17,656 nt of DNA, from positions 1 to 17,656 of the forward strand of contig CAZVKB010000053.1 in the NCBI GenBank assembly GCA_964627505.1. The letters are read 5' to 3'. This document shows, piece by piece, positions 8,405-15,353 of the stretch; position 1 is the first letter of the stretch; every line of letters begins with the position of its first letter. Made by a program: the position numbers and the translations under genes. This stretch comes from JACJWR01 sp964627505. GTDB taxonomy: Bacteria; Actinomycetota; Actinomycetes; S36-B12; UBA10799. The notes under the pieces are model-generated. The model ran no database searches and was not told where the DNA came from. It worked only from the letters and a program-made list of their open reading frames with translations.

Positions 8405-10147
8405 TCATTCGCGAATGTCGTTGGCATTCTCAATGAGCCAGACGCCCGTGTCGGGTGGGAGCCCGCGGGTGAGATCCTCGGTGTCCAGATCCGGATCGGA
8501 AGCCAGCAGGATTCGCCACCCGGCGCATTCGGGAGGTAGCGCGAGGGTGTCTGAGGTGACGTTCACCGCGATCACCACACAGTATTGAGGGGTGCGTTCC
8601 GCTGATGTTGCGACCTCCGGGTGCTCGGTGTCAGTTCCGGAGTCTCGGTCGGTCAGGCTAAACACCAGGAGTCCAGGGGACGACTCCCACCACTGCAGCC
8701 TGGCGGTGCCCAGCGCCCGGTGTCGCTTGCGCAATTCCAACGCACGGCGATAGAACTGCCACATCGATCGCGAGTCGGATTGCTGGGCGGCGACCGTGAG
8801 GTCATCCCAAACAGTTGGCATCGGTAGCCACGTGTCGGGATTGCCGGAGAACCCGTACGGTGGCGCGGTGCCATCCCACGGCAGAGGGATTCGGCAACCG
8901 TCACGGCCTCGTTCGGTGTGTCCGCTGCGTTCCCAGACGGGGTCGGTCAGAACGTCGTCTGGTAGGTCATCGACGTTGGGCAACCCCAGTTCTTGGCCGT
9001 TGTAGAGATACGCCGTGCCCGGAAGGGCCAGCAGGAGCAGGGCCATGGCGCGATGTCGCCGACGCCCGAGTGCCAGGTCGACCCCGGCGCCCGCAGGCTG
9101 CTGGCCACGCGGCACGTAGGTGCCTGAGTGCTGCGCGGCCGCGGCATCCCCGGCGTATCGCGTCACTGAACGGGGGATGTCGTGGTTGTCGGTGACCCAC
9201 GTGGTGGGGGCGCCAACCGCTGCATTGGCCGCCAGCGCACCATCGATCGCGCACCGAATTGCGCCCGCCTCCCATGGGCAGTGGGCAAATGCCAAGTTAA
9301 AGGCCAAGTGCATCTCATCGGGGCGCAGGAACAGCGCCACTGTCTCGGGATCAGCTCCGGTTTCGATTACGGCCATCCGCTCACCGTCGAATTCGTTGAG
9401 CACGACGCGAAACAACCGATAGATCTGGTGCACGCCGCTGGCGTCGCCCTTGTCGATAACCGGATAGCCATCGGGCGTATCCGGAAACGACGGGTCCTTT
9501 ATGAGGGCGTCGGACACATCGATCCGGAAACCATCCACGCCGCGGTCCAGCCAGAAGCGCAGCACGTCCGTGAACTCGGCCACTACTTCAGGGTTGCGCC
9601 AGTTGAGGTCCGGCTGAGCTGAGTCGAACAGGTGGTAGTACCACTGGCCAGGCGCACCATCGGACTCGATCACTCGGGTCCAAGAGGGACCGCCGAACAC
9701 GCTGCGCCAGTTGTTGGGCGGATCCAGGCCGCCGGGCTCGTGACCGTTGCGGAACAGATAACGCGCGCGCTCTGGTGAGTTGGGAGCGGCTGCTAGGGCT
9801 GCCCGAAACCAGGGATGTGCGGTGGAAGTGTGGTTGGGGACGAAGTCCATGATGATGCGCAAGCCGCGGGTGTGGGCCGCGGCGATGAGTTCGTCGAAGT
9901 CCGCCAGTGTGCCGAACAACGGATCGATGTCGCGGTAGTCGGCAACGTCGTAGCCGTGATCGGCCTGTGGACTCACCAGCACCGGTCCCAGCCAGATCGC
10001 GTCCACGCCGAGGGCCACGAGGTAGTCGAGACGGTCGATGATGCCGCGTAGGTCGCCGACGCCGTCAGAGTTGCCGTCGGCGAAGGAGCGGGGGTAGATC
10101 TGGTAGACCACTGCATGCCGCCACCATTGGGTCGGTGCGGTGGTCAT
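8405..10147 (-). CDS. GH13 alpha-glucosidase / oligo-1,6-glucosidase
   Basis: 580-aa cytoplasmic glycoside hydrolase that releases glucose from short alpha-glucosides such as maltose or isomaltose. Barrel start: WWRHAVVYQIYPRSFADGN. Conserved regions: DFVPNHTS (101-108), DGFRIDVSDA (205-214, nucleophile Asp210), VIETGAD (260-266, acid/base Glu262) and TDNHDIPR (319-326, Asp323). QPDLNW (178-183), typical of the alpha-glucosidase branch, is also present. The NHDIPR form and the actinobacterial setting suggest subfamily GH13_30, with moderate confidence. No signal peptide. Its ATG overlaps the stop of the upstream YbjN-like gene (ATGA), so the two are probably translated together, an unexpected pairing. 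No sugar transporter or LacI-type regulator lies next to it in the window. Confidence 0.96.
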   Translation of the reverse strand: MTTAPTQWWRHAVVYQIYPRSFADGNSDGVGDLRGIIDRLDYLVALGVDAIWLGPVLVSPQADHGYDVADYRDIDPLFGTLADFDELIAAAHTRGLRIIMDFVPNHTSTAHPWFRAALAAAPNSPERARYLFRNGHEPGGLDPPNNWRSVFGGPSWTRVIESDGAPGQWYYHLFDSAQPDLNWRNPEVVAEFTDVLRFWLDRGVDGFRIDVSDALIKDPSFPDTPDGYPVIDKGDASGVHQIYRLFRVVLNEFDGERMAVIETGADPETVALFLRPDEMHLAFNLAFAHCPWEAGAIRCAIDGALAANAAVGAPTTWVTDNHDIPRSVTRYAGDAAAAQHSGTYVPRGQQPAGAGVDLALGRRRHRAMALLLLALPGTAYLYNGQELGLPNVDDLPDDVLTDPVWERSGHTERGRDGCRIPLPWDGTAPPYGFSGNPDTWLPMPTVWDDLTVAAQQSDSRSMWQFYRRALELRKRHRALGTARLQWWESSPGLLVFSLTDRDSGTDTEHPEVATSAERTPQYCVVIAVNVTSDTLALPPECAGWRILLASDPDLDTEDLTRGLPPDTGVWLIENANDIRE

Positions 10148-10575
10148 AGCCCCGTGAAGGTCTCGCCGCCGAATTTGGCCTGCAATAGGTCGTCAGTCTC
10201 GTCTGCGCTGACTGCGATGCCGCCTACCGCGTACATCAGGGTGTCGCGAGCAATGTCGTCGCCGTGCAGCCGATGACTCATCACCACCGATACCAGCCCT
10301 GGCTTACCTAGCACGGCGACCAGGCGGCCGAAGACAAATGAATCGTCGGTGGCGATGGTTTCGAACAGTTCCGGTGTGGCAGGCACATTGAGCAGTAGGG
10401 GTGCGAAGATGTCGATCACCGTGGTGGCGCCGTTGGGGTGGGTGCCCACTTGGATGAAGACACGGGATGACCCCGCGGGCAGGCTGATCCGGCCGTCGGC
10501 CTCTTCGGTGAGTTCACCAAATCCAGCGAGATACTCGGCGACGGTGTGGCGCACGTCCGCCTCGGCAACAGTCAT
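10144..10575 (-). CDS. YbjN / T3SS-chaperone-like small protein, copy 2
   Basis: 143 aa. It resembles the YbjN/CesT-type chaperone fold: an N-terminal helix, then strands, with VIDIFAPLLLNVPATPELFETIAT (about 61-84) and a C-terminal helix IAVSADETDDLLQAKFGG (about 121-138). It is clearly paralogous to the product of 13014-13490, which has the matching blocks WAPVVRNV..SPELFRWIAT and VAVTADELDDELQQKFGG. Family members are thought to bind peptides or partner proteins; no enzymatic motif is present. AAAAGGA sits 5 nt before the ATG. The stop overlaps the start of the GH13 gene by 4 nt. A -10-like TACCCT (minus, 10608-10603) gives it its own promoter downstream of the inverted-repeat element. Confidence 0.8.
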   Translation of the reverse strand: MTVAEADVRHTVAEYLAGFGELTEEADGRISLPAGSSRVFIQVGTHPNGATTVIDIFAPLLLNVPATPELFETIATDDSFVFGRLVAVLGKPGLVSVVMSHRLHGDDIARDTLMYAVGGIAVSADETDDLLQAKFGGETFTGL

Positions 10576-10592
10576 GGTGGTCCTTTTCTGTC

Positions 10593-10611
10593 ACGTACGC
10601 TCAGGGTACGT
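10593..10611 (-). promoter_or_regulatory. Candidate promoter with overlapping inverted repeat before YbjN copy 2
   Basis: On the minus strand TACCCT (10608-10603) lies about 28 nt upstream of the ATG at 10575. It sits inside the inverted repeat ACGTAC-N7-GTACGT (10593-10598 / 10606-10611). A symmetric site overlapping the -10 could be an operator. Weak evidence: sequence pattern only. Confidence 0.3.
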
Positions 10612-10688
10612 AACGCTAGGGGAATCAAGGCCACACCCTAGGCCCGTCGGAGGCAGTCGGGTGAGTGTGACGCTGTCAGCAGTAGTTT

Positions 10689-10850
10689 TGCGCGTTTCTG
10701 CATACGATCCCGGGCGGCGATTTCGAAGTCGCCGGATTTTGCCGATTTCTGCATATGTTAGGCCGCCGATTGGGGCTTGTGTGTGTGCAGAAACCGGCGA
10801 AAACGCATGATCAAAAATCAGCCCATCCTGAACGTATGCAGAAACGCGCA
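10689..10850. repeat. Symmetrical inverted-repeat element with four TTTCTGCA boxes
   Basis: An 18-bp perfect inverted repeat, TGCGCGTTTCTGCATACG at 10689-10706 and its complement at 10833-10850, flanks about 126 bp. Inside is a second pair, GCCGATTTCTGCA (10741-10753) and its complement at 10786-10798 with one mismatch. The four TTTCTGCA boxes therefore lie at 10695 and 10746 (+) and at 10786 and 10837 (inverted), and both box-to-box spacings are exactly 51 bp. The left half also holds a near-perfect 18-bp palindrome, GGCGATTTCGAAGTCGCC (10716-10733). This fills most of the 370-bp gap between the lipoprotein and YbjN copy 2. It may be a repetitive extragenic (REP/MITE-like) element, a multi-site operator, or a transcribed double hairpin. 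No coding gene is supported here. Confidence 0.8.
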
Positions 10851-10945
10851 TTTCCCACGTCCGCGGGTCAGGTGAACCGCAGCCGCTCCGAACCGTCTCG
10901 AATTCCCTGCTCTCACACACAATTGCGGAGCGCGGACGCAGTTGA

Positions 10946-11650
10946 TCACGGTGACGACGAGGGCGCCGGTGCAACACTCTTGGTGGGTGTTGGCGCATAA
11001 GTGGGTGACTGCGTGTAGCTGGGGGTTGGCGTGTATGTGGGCGAAGGTTTATACGTAGGTGACTGCGAAGACGGCGGGTAGTACGAGTTGCCGCTGCCTC
11101 CAGACCCGCTGCCGCCGCTACCCGAGCTACCACCCGAGGAATCCTCGCCATTGGTGTCGAGGTTCTTCGCAGTGGCCGTGAATGATGACGTTCCACCATT
11201 GCCGCACTTGAACTCAATCGGCACCAGTTGGTTCTCAGCGATTGGAGTCGGCGTGCTGGAGCTGGTGGATGGGTACTCCAGGCCGAGCAAGAAGTTGCCG
11301 GTGGGTTCCCACTTCATCGAGGCCCCGACCTGCAGGGTCCAGGAGTCATCCTGCCGGGGTGGCTCATTGTCACTGACGTAGCTGCGAAACTCCATCCCGC
11401 TGAACACCACTGAGAGTGCCTCGGAAAGCACCAACTCCTCGGATCCGGTGTTGGTGAGTTCCCCATACACCCGAGAGGTACCAAGATCCGCGGGGGTGAC
11501 GATGGCGTCCTGGACCGAGAATGAACAGGCCTGGTCGGTGCCGCTGGGACTCGCCGAACTGACGTTGGCCGAAGGCGAACTGGGACACCCCGTGAGCGTG
11601 AGGAGCGCAACAGTCCCCATTCCGATCACAATCGCCGTATTCTTCTTCAT
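10946..11650 (-). CDS. Secreted lipoprotein with Gly/Ser linker and Ser/Thr/Pro/Tyr-rich tail, function unknown
   Basis: 234 aa from the ATG at 11650, chosen because GAAGGG lies 7 nt upstream and a lipoprotein signal follows: MKKNTA, a hydrophobic stretch, then LTGC with Cys22 as the lipidated residue. Residues about 40-150 form one compact beta-rich domain (VYGELTNTGSEELVLSEALSV, WTLQVGASMKWEP) with two cysteines (42 and 139) that could pair. It recalls DUF4352/telomeric-repeat-like extracellular immunoglobulin folds, but I do not recognise a family. Residues about 161-177 are Gly/Ser linker, and 178-234 carry repeated SPTYxP units ending in SSSP, typical of cell-wall-spanning or O-glycosylated tails. 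It sits on the same strand as the AAA+ gene, 119 nt downstream, probably with its own transcription start. Confidence 0.8.
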   Translation of the reverse strand: MKKNTAIVIGMGTVALLTLTGCPSSPSANVSSASPSGTDQACSFSVQDAIVTPADLGTSRVYGELTNTGSEELVLSEALSVVFSGMEFRSYVSDNEPPRQDDSWTLQVGASMKWEPTGNFLLGLEYPSTSSSTPTPIAENQLVPIEFKCGNGGTSSFTATAKNLDTNGEDSSGGSSGSGGSGSGGSGNSYYPPSSQSPTYKPSPTYTPTPSYTQSPTYAPTPTKSVAPAPSSSP

Positions 11651-11666
11651 CTCGACACCCTTCTGT

Positions 11667-11682
11667 GGTGCTGACCAGCACC
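11667..11682. promoter_or_regulatory. Inverted repeat in the lipoprotein leader
   Basis: GGTGCT-GACC-AGCACC, with 6-bp arms and a 4-nt loop, lies 17-32 nt upstream of the lipoprotein ATG. It could be a leader hairpin or an operator. Only the symmetry supports it. Confidence 0.25.
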
Positions 11683-11737
11683 CGGAACGAGGCGATGCCG
11701 AGGATTTCACTGCAAGTAGCGAAGTCTTGACCCCTCG

Positions 11738-11754
11738 GCCTTGGATGTCAAGGC
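11738..11754 (-). terminator. Weak hairpin after the AAA+ gene
   Basis: GCCTTG-N5-CAAGGC forms a 6-bp stem 15 nt past the AAA+ stop codon. No run of T follows, so it is a poor intrinsic terminator and may be incidental. Confidence 0.2.
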
Positions 11755-11769
11755 AAGGCTGGTGACCCT

Positions 11770-13017
11770 TCAGCCGGTGAAACCGAGTCGGCCTTTGCCG
11801 CGAGGCGTGGCGGCGGGAACGTCTGCGATGGCGAAGTCGCGCACTTCGTTCGGGTCGATCACGCCGTCCTCGGCGGCGCGTACCGCCATTCGCGTGGCCA
11901 TGGTTTCGAAGAGGCTGCGGACAAACCGGGCATTGCCGCCGGTGTCGGACGTACCGCTGGCGGCAATCGAGGTACGAATTGCGTCCAGCACCTCCGGTGG
12001 GCAGTTGACCTTATTGCTGGTGGCCAGATTGGCGAAGATCTCCACCAACTCGTCCTCGGAGTAGCTCGGGAACGAGATGAAAGTCTGGAAACGCGAGCGC
12101 AGGCCCGGGTTGGATTCGATGAAGTCGTCCATCTGCTCTTCGTAGCCGGCGGCAACAACTGCGAGCTGGCTGCGGTTGTCTTCCATCGCCTTGACGAGGG
12201 TTGCGATGGCTTCTGCGCCGAAGTCTTCCTCGTATTTAGGGGCCAGCGCGTAGGCCTCGTCGATGAACAGGACGCCGCCTTTGGCTTGATCGATCATCTT
12301 CTGGGTGCGGATGGCGGTCTGGCCGACGTAGCCCGCCACGAGGTCGCCGCGGCTGGTCTCCACCACATGACCGGATTCGAGTAAGCCCAACCCGCGATAG
12401 ATTCGGGCGACGATCCGCGCGACTGTGGTCTTGCCGGTGCCAGGCTCACCGGTGAACACCAAGTGCATGCCGGAGGCCAGACGTGGCAGCCCCTCGCGCT
12501 CCCGCACCAGGTTGAATTCGGCGATGGCTTTGAGTTCTCGGACGCGCTTTTTCACCGAATCCAGACCGATGAGCGCGTCGAGTTCGCCCATGGCCTCGGT
12601 GAGAATCCGTTCGCGGGTGGCCGCGTCGGTGAGTCCCGCGGCTGTGGGAGGGTTCGAATTGTCGGGGCTGCTGCTTGATGCGGTACGAACTCCGGGCTGA
12701 GCATCAGCGGCCATGGGCCCGGCGAGGCTGTGCTCGCCAACTGGGCTCCACCCGACAGTCGACAGAGCTGAGTCCTGTGACGTGCATCGGCTCAGGAGTT
12801 CCATGGCTGCCGGCGAAACAGTGGGCGGGGTGGTTGCCTGCCCAGGTGCTGGCAACCGGTTTCGCGCTGCCGCCACATCGAGCGGGGTTACTGGTCCTCT
12901 CGGCTGCTGAAACCGGCTGAACACAGCGAGCACCACATGTGCGACCCCGACCTCGGCATGCGCCTGTTGCTTGGCGAGGGCGATCGCCTCGTCCGCAATG
13001 TGCTCGCGCAGGCTCAT
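11770..13017 (-). CDS. CbxX/CbbX (EccA-like) AAA+ ATPase with Clp-N-like N-terminal region
   Basis: 415 aa. The C-terminal two thirds is a CbbX/EccA-class AAA+ module. LDALIGLDSVKKRVRELK (about 146-163) leads into Walker A GEPGTGKT (190-197), pore loop GYVGQT (229-234) and Walker B VLFIDEAY (249-256). Sensor 1 is VVAAGYEEQM (287-296), the arginine finger lies in NPGLRSRF (303-310), and GNARFVRSLFE (361-371) carries sensor 2. Such proteins form hexamers that remodel or thread substrate proteins (Rubisco activase in CbbX, type VII secretion in EccA). Residues 1-80 (HIADEAIALAKQQAHAEVGVAHVVLAVF) look like a degenerate Clp N-domain for substrate docking, joined by a Ser/Pro/Ala-rich linker. Its ATG overlaps the stop of the upstream YbjN-like gene (ATGA), pointing to a functional pair. 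No Rubisco or ESX genes are nearby, so the substrate is unknown. Confidence 0.93.
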   Translation of the reverse strand: MSLREHIADEAIALAKQQAHAEVGVAHVVLAVFSRFQQPRGPVTPLDVAAARNRLPAPGQATTPPTVSPAAMELLSRCTSQDSALSTVGWSPVGEHSLAGPMAADAQPGVRTASSSSPDNSNPPTAAGLTDAATRERILTEAMGELDALIGLDSVKKRVRELKAIAEFNLVREREGLPRLASGMHLVFTGEPGTGKTTVARIVARIYRGLGLLESGHVVETSRGDLVAGYVGQTAIRTQKMIDQAKGGVLFIDEAYALAPKYEEDFGAEAIATLVKAMEDNRSQLAVVAAGYEEQMDDFIESNPGLRSRFQTFISFPSYSEDELVEIFANLATSNKVNCPPEVLDAIRTSIAASGTSDTGGNARFVRSLFETMATRMAVRAAEDGVIDPNEVRDFAIADVPAATPRGKGRLGFTG

Positions 13018-13490
13018 GAATCGGCGTCGACGAAGCGTTGACCGCCGAACTTCTGCTGCAACTCGTCATCGAGTTCGTCGGCTGTGACGGCCACAGCGGC
13101 GAGCGCACCACGCAGTTCCGGGCCGTCAAGGTAATCACCGAGTAAGGCGTAGTCGAACGAAACCATGCCGAAGCCCGGGCGATTGGGATCGGGATTCCAG
13201 CAGGCGTTTCCGAATAGATATGAGGTGCCTTCCGTGGCAATCCAACGGAACAGTTCGGGACTTTCACCGACGTTGCGCACAACAGGCGCCCACATTTTTA
13301 TCAGCACTCGGGCGCTGTCGCCCTCACCCTGTTCAAAGACGCGGATATTGACCGCCGTGGATTCGAACCGGACTTGGTAGCCCTCGGAAATCAGGCGCAC
13401 GTCGAGTTCCATGTCATCAACGAGGATCCGCTGGACCTTGTCCTTGACAACTGCAATATTGCTCACTTTGGCCCCTGGCGCTGTGGTCAT
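13014..13490 (-). CDS. YbjN / T3SS-chaperone-like small protein, copy 1
   Basis: 158 aa from the ATG at 13490, chosen for the G-rich ribosome site 8 nt upstream; GTG at 13514 would add 8 residues. Blocks shared with copy 2 (10144-10575) are VLIKMWAPVVRNVGESPELF, RWIATEGTSYLFG, and the C-terminal helix VAVTADELDDELQQKFGG. It looks like a small alpha/beta chaperone of the YbjN/CesT fold that binds proteins or peptides; no catalytic residues or membrane segments are seen. First gene of the leftward AAA+ unit, coupled to it by a 4-nt stop/start overlap. A TAGGCT box (minus, 13533-13528) lies upstream, back to back with the argG promoter. Confidence 0.82.
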   Translation of the reverse strand: MTTAPGAKVSNIAVVKDKVQRILVDDMELDVRLISEGYQVRFESTAVNIRVFEQGEGDSARVLIKMWAPVVRNVGESPELFRWIATEGTSYLFGNACWNPDPNRPGFGMVSFDYALLGDYLDGPELRGALAAVAVTADELDDELQQKFGGQRFVDADS

Positions 13491-13527
13491 CACGGATGCC
13501 CCCCAAATGGGCACCCCTCGCCGCTTG

Positions 13528-13533
13528 AGCCTA
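13528..13533 (-). promoter_or_regulatory. -10 box of the YbjN-AAA+ unit
   Basis: TAGGCT on the minus strand, 37 nt upstream of the ATG at 13490 and 13 nt upstream of the alternative GTG. It is identical to the -10 box of the divergent argG. No clear -35 is seen. Confidence 0.4.
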
Positions 13534-13595
13534 CACCCGTTGCAGCGTACGACCAGGGGGGAAAGTTCCGGTCGCCCCGAACTGCGGCGCGGCGA

Positions 13596-13623
13596 TTGGC
13601 GGGTGCACGGCTTTCACTAGGCT
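13596..13623 (+). promoter_or_regulatory. argG promoter (leaderless)
   Basis: TTGGCG (13596-13601), a 16-nt spacer, then TAGGCT (13618-13623), 6 nt before the argG ATG. No ribosome site precedes the ATG, so the mRNA probably starts at the start codon. I see no ArgR-box-like palindrome in the 115-bp divergent gap. Confidence 0.6.
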
Positions 13624-13629
13624 GGCCCC

Positions 13630-15051
13630 ATGTCGAAGGTTCTCGTTTCTCTTCCGGTGGGTGAACGCGTAGGCATCGCGTTCTCCGGCGGACTAGACAC
13701 CTCAGTTGCTGTGGCCTGGATGCGCGACAAGGGTGCCGTTCCGTGCGCCTATACCGCCGATCTTGGCCAATACGATGAGCCCGACATCGCCTCGGTGCCC
13801 GATCGCGCGACTGCCTATGGCGCCGAGATCTCTCGGTTGGTCGACTGTCGGGAAGCGTTGGTGGAGGAGGGTTTGACCGCGATTGCGTGCGGGGCGTTCC
13901 ACATTCGAGCCGGGGGCAAGCAGTACTTCAACACCACCCCGCTCGGGCGGGCGGTGACGGGAACGCTGTTGGTGCGGGCGATGTTGGCCGACGATGTGTA
14001 CATCTGGGGCGACGGTTCCACCTACAAGGGCAACGACATCGAGCGGTTCTACCGATACGGACTGCTGGTGAACCCGGACCTGCGGATCTACAAACCGTGG
14101 CTGGATGCCAACTTCGTCACCGAACTCGGCGGTCGCAAAGAGATGAGCGAGTGGCTGAGCGAACGGGACTTGCCGTATCGCGACAGCGCGGAGAAGGCGT
14201 ACTCCACTGACGCCAACATCCTCGGCGCCACCCATGAGGCCAAGCACCTGGAACACCTCGACTCCTCGATCGAGATCGTCGAGCCGATCATGGGGGTGCG
14301 GTTCTGGGACTCTAGCGTGGATATCCCCACCGAAGATGTCACCATCAGTTTCCGCAACGGCCGACCCGTGGCCATCAACTCGGTGACGTTCGCAGATTCT
14401 GTTTCGCTCTTCCAAGAGGCAAATGCGATCGGCGGGCGTCACGGTCTGGGCATGGCTGACCAGATCGAAAACCGGATCATCGAAGCCAAGAGTCGCGGCA
14501 TCTATGAAGCGCCTGGCATGGCGCTGTTGTTCATCGCCTACGAACGTCTGCTCAGCGCGATCCACAATGAGGACACGATCGTCAACTATCACACCGAGGG
14601 ACGCAAACTCGGTCGGCTGCTGTACGAAGGCCGGTGGTTGGACCCGCAGGCGCTGATGCTGCGCGAGTCCATCGTGCGTTGGGTGGCCAGTGCCGTCACC
14701 GGTGAGGTGACGCTGCGTCTCCGGCGGGGTGATGACTACTCGATCATGAACACCCAGGGGCCGAATTTCTCCTACCATCCTGACAAGTTGTCGATGGAGC
14801 GCAACCAAGGTGCGGTGTTCGGACCGGTCGATCGGATCGGACAATTGACGATGCGTAACCTCGACATCGCCGACACCCGAGCCCGACTCGAGTTGTATGC
14901 CAGCCAAGGGCAATTGCTCGAGCGGCACACGTCGTTGATCGGCGATTTGGAGCCCGGTGGCGCCACGGCGATTGCGGCTCCCAACCCGCAGGCTGAGATC
15001 GACGATGAAGTGCCGTTGGAGCGCGCATCGTTCGACTTCGGCGCAGACTAA
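13630..15051 (+). CDS. argG: Argininosuccinate synthase, long (E. coli-like) type
   Basis: Joins citrulline and aspartate with ATP to argininosuccinate, the penultimate step of arginine synthesis, in the cytoplasm. 473 aa. The PP-loop ATP site is IAFSGGLDTS (16-25). YFNTTPLGRAVTGTLLVRAM (99-118) and WGDGSTYKGNDIERFYRYG (126-144) match the E. coli ArgG sequence almost residue for residue. EKAYSTDANILGATHEAKHLE, GRHGLGMADQIENRIIEAKS and RWVASAVTGEVTLRLRRGDDYS also match. This is the roughly 450-475-aa subfamily, not the roughly 400-aa form of many Gram-positives. No other arg gene is adjacent, so it stands alone with its own leaderless promoter. The stop overlaps the stop of the convergent small gene. 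Confidence 0.98.
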   Translation: MSKVLVSLPVGERVGIAFSGGLDTSVAVAWMRDKGAVPCAYTADLGQYDEPDIASVPDRATAYGAEISRLVDCREALVEEGLTAIACGAFHIRAGGKQYFNTTPLGRAVTGTLLVRAMLADDVYIWGDGSTYKGNDIERFYRYGLLVNPDLRIYKPWLDANFVTELGGRKEMSEWLSERDLPYRDSAEKAYSTDANILGATHEAKHLEHLDSSIEIVEPIMGVRFWDSSVDIPTEDVTISFRNGRPVAINSVTFADSVSLFQEANAIGGRHGLGMADQIENRIIEAKSRGIYEAPGMALLFIAYERLLSAIHNEDTIVNYHTEGRKLGRLLYEGRWLDPQALMLRESIVRWVASAVTGEVTLRLRRGDDYSIMNTQGPNFSYHPDKLSMERNQGAVFGPVDRIGQLTMRNLDIADTRARLELYASQGQLLERHTSLIGDLEPGGATAIAAPNPQAEIDDEVPLERASFDFGAD

Positions 15052-15299
15052 ACCTGCCTCCCGCGGGTTGTGGTGTGGGGGGAGTGGCTGATGGTTTCGA
15101 GGTACTCCCGGGACACCACACCCGCCCGCACATGTGCGGGATCGGTGAATTGGCGACGACCCACGAACGTCACAACCGTCGCGGGGGTGCGCGCCGTGGG
15201 GTCCAGCAGTGCGATCCCGTCGGTGACCTCGAGCAACCATCCGTATGCGAAGACATGTTTCGTCGCAGTCCGTTCGGAATCATCAGAGCCCGCACTCAC
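15048..15299 (-). CDS. Small protein of unknown function, convergent with argG
   Basis: 83 aa from a GTG with AAAGG 6 nt upstream. The sequence is balanced (KHVFAYGWLLEVTDGIALLD, VVTFVGRRQFTDPAHVRAG), with G/C-rich third positions and no low-complexity bias, unlike the overlapping plus-strand frames, which read as Ser/Arg-rich shadows. No signal peptide or membrane helix. I do not recognise a family. Its TAG and the argG TAA share bases 15049-15050, so the two genes end within each other. It also excludes the upstream extension of the MFS frame. Moderately likely to be real. Confidence 0.55.
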   Translation of the reverse strand: MSAGSDDSERTATKHVFAYGWLLEVTDGIALLDPTARTPATVVTFVGRRQFTDPAHVRAGVVSREYLETISHSPHTTTRGRQV

Positions 15300-15320
15300 G
15301 GGTCGCCTTTCCCAATAACG

Positions 15321-15347
15321 GTGTCAGGTGGGCGGGGTGGTTATGTT
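15321..15347 (+). promoter_or_regulatory. Promoter of the MFS exporter (leaderless)
   Basis: TATGTT (15342-15347) ends 6 nt before the GTG start at 15354, the same geometry as argG and the methyltransferase gene. GTGTCA (15321-15326) is a possible -35 with a 15-nt spacer. No clear operator palindrome is visible. Confidence 0.5.
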
Positions 15348-15353
15348 AGGACA

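Noticed and set aside
10689..10850. CRISPR array
   Set aside because: Only four 8-bp boxes, two of them inverted; no direct repeat/spacer ladder and no cas genes.
10591..11217. 208-aa minus-strand frame across the inverted-repeat element
   Set aside because: It overlaps the lipoprotein gene in another frame, is Arg/His/Pro-rich, and its apparent internal repeats come from the DNA inverted repeats.
13702..15240. 512-aa open frame antisense to argG
   Set aside because: It lies opposite a fully conserved ArgG; composition is His/Arg/Gln-rich with no motif. A typical high-GC shadow.
15075..15353. N-terminal extension of the MFS frame, and an 82-aa plus-strand frame in the same place
   Set aside because: Low-complexity, not MFS-like, antisense to a more plausible small gene, and a -10 box sits just before GTG 15354.
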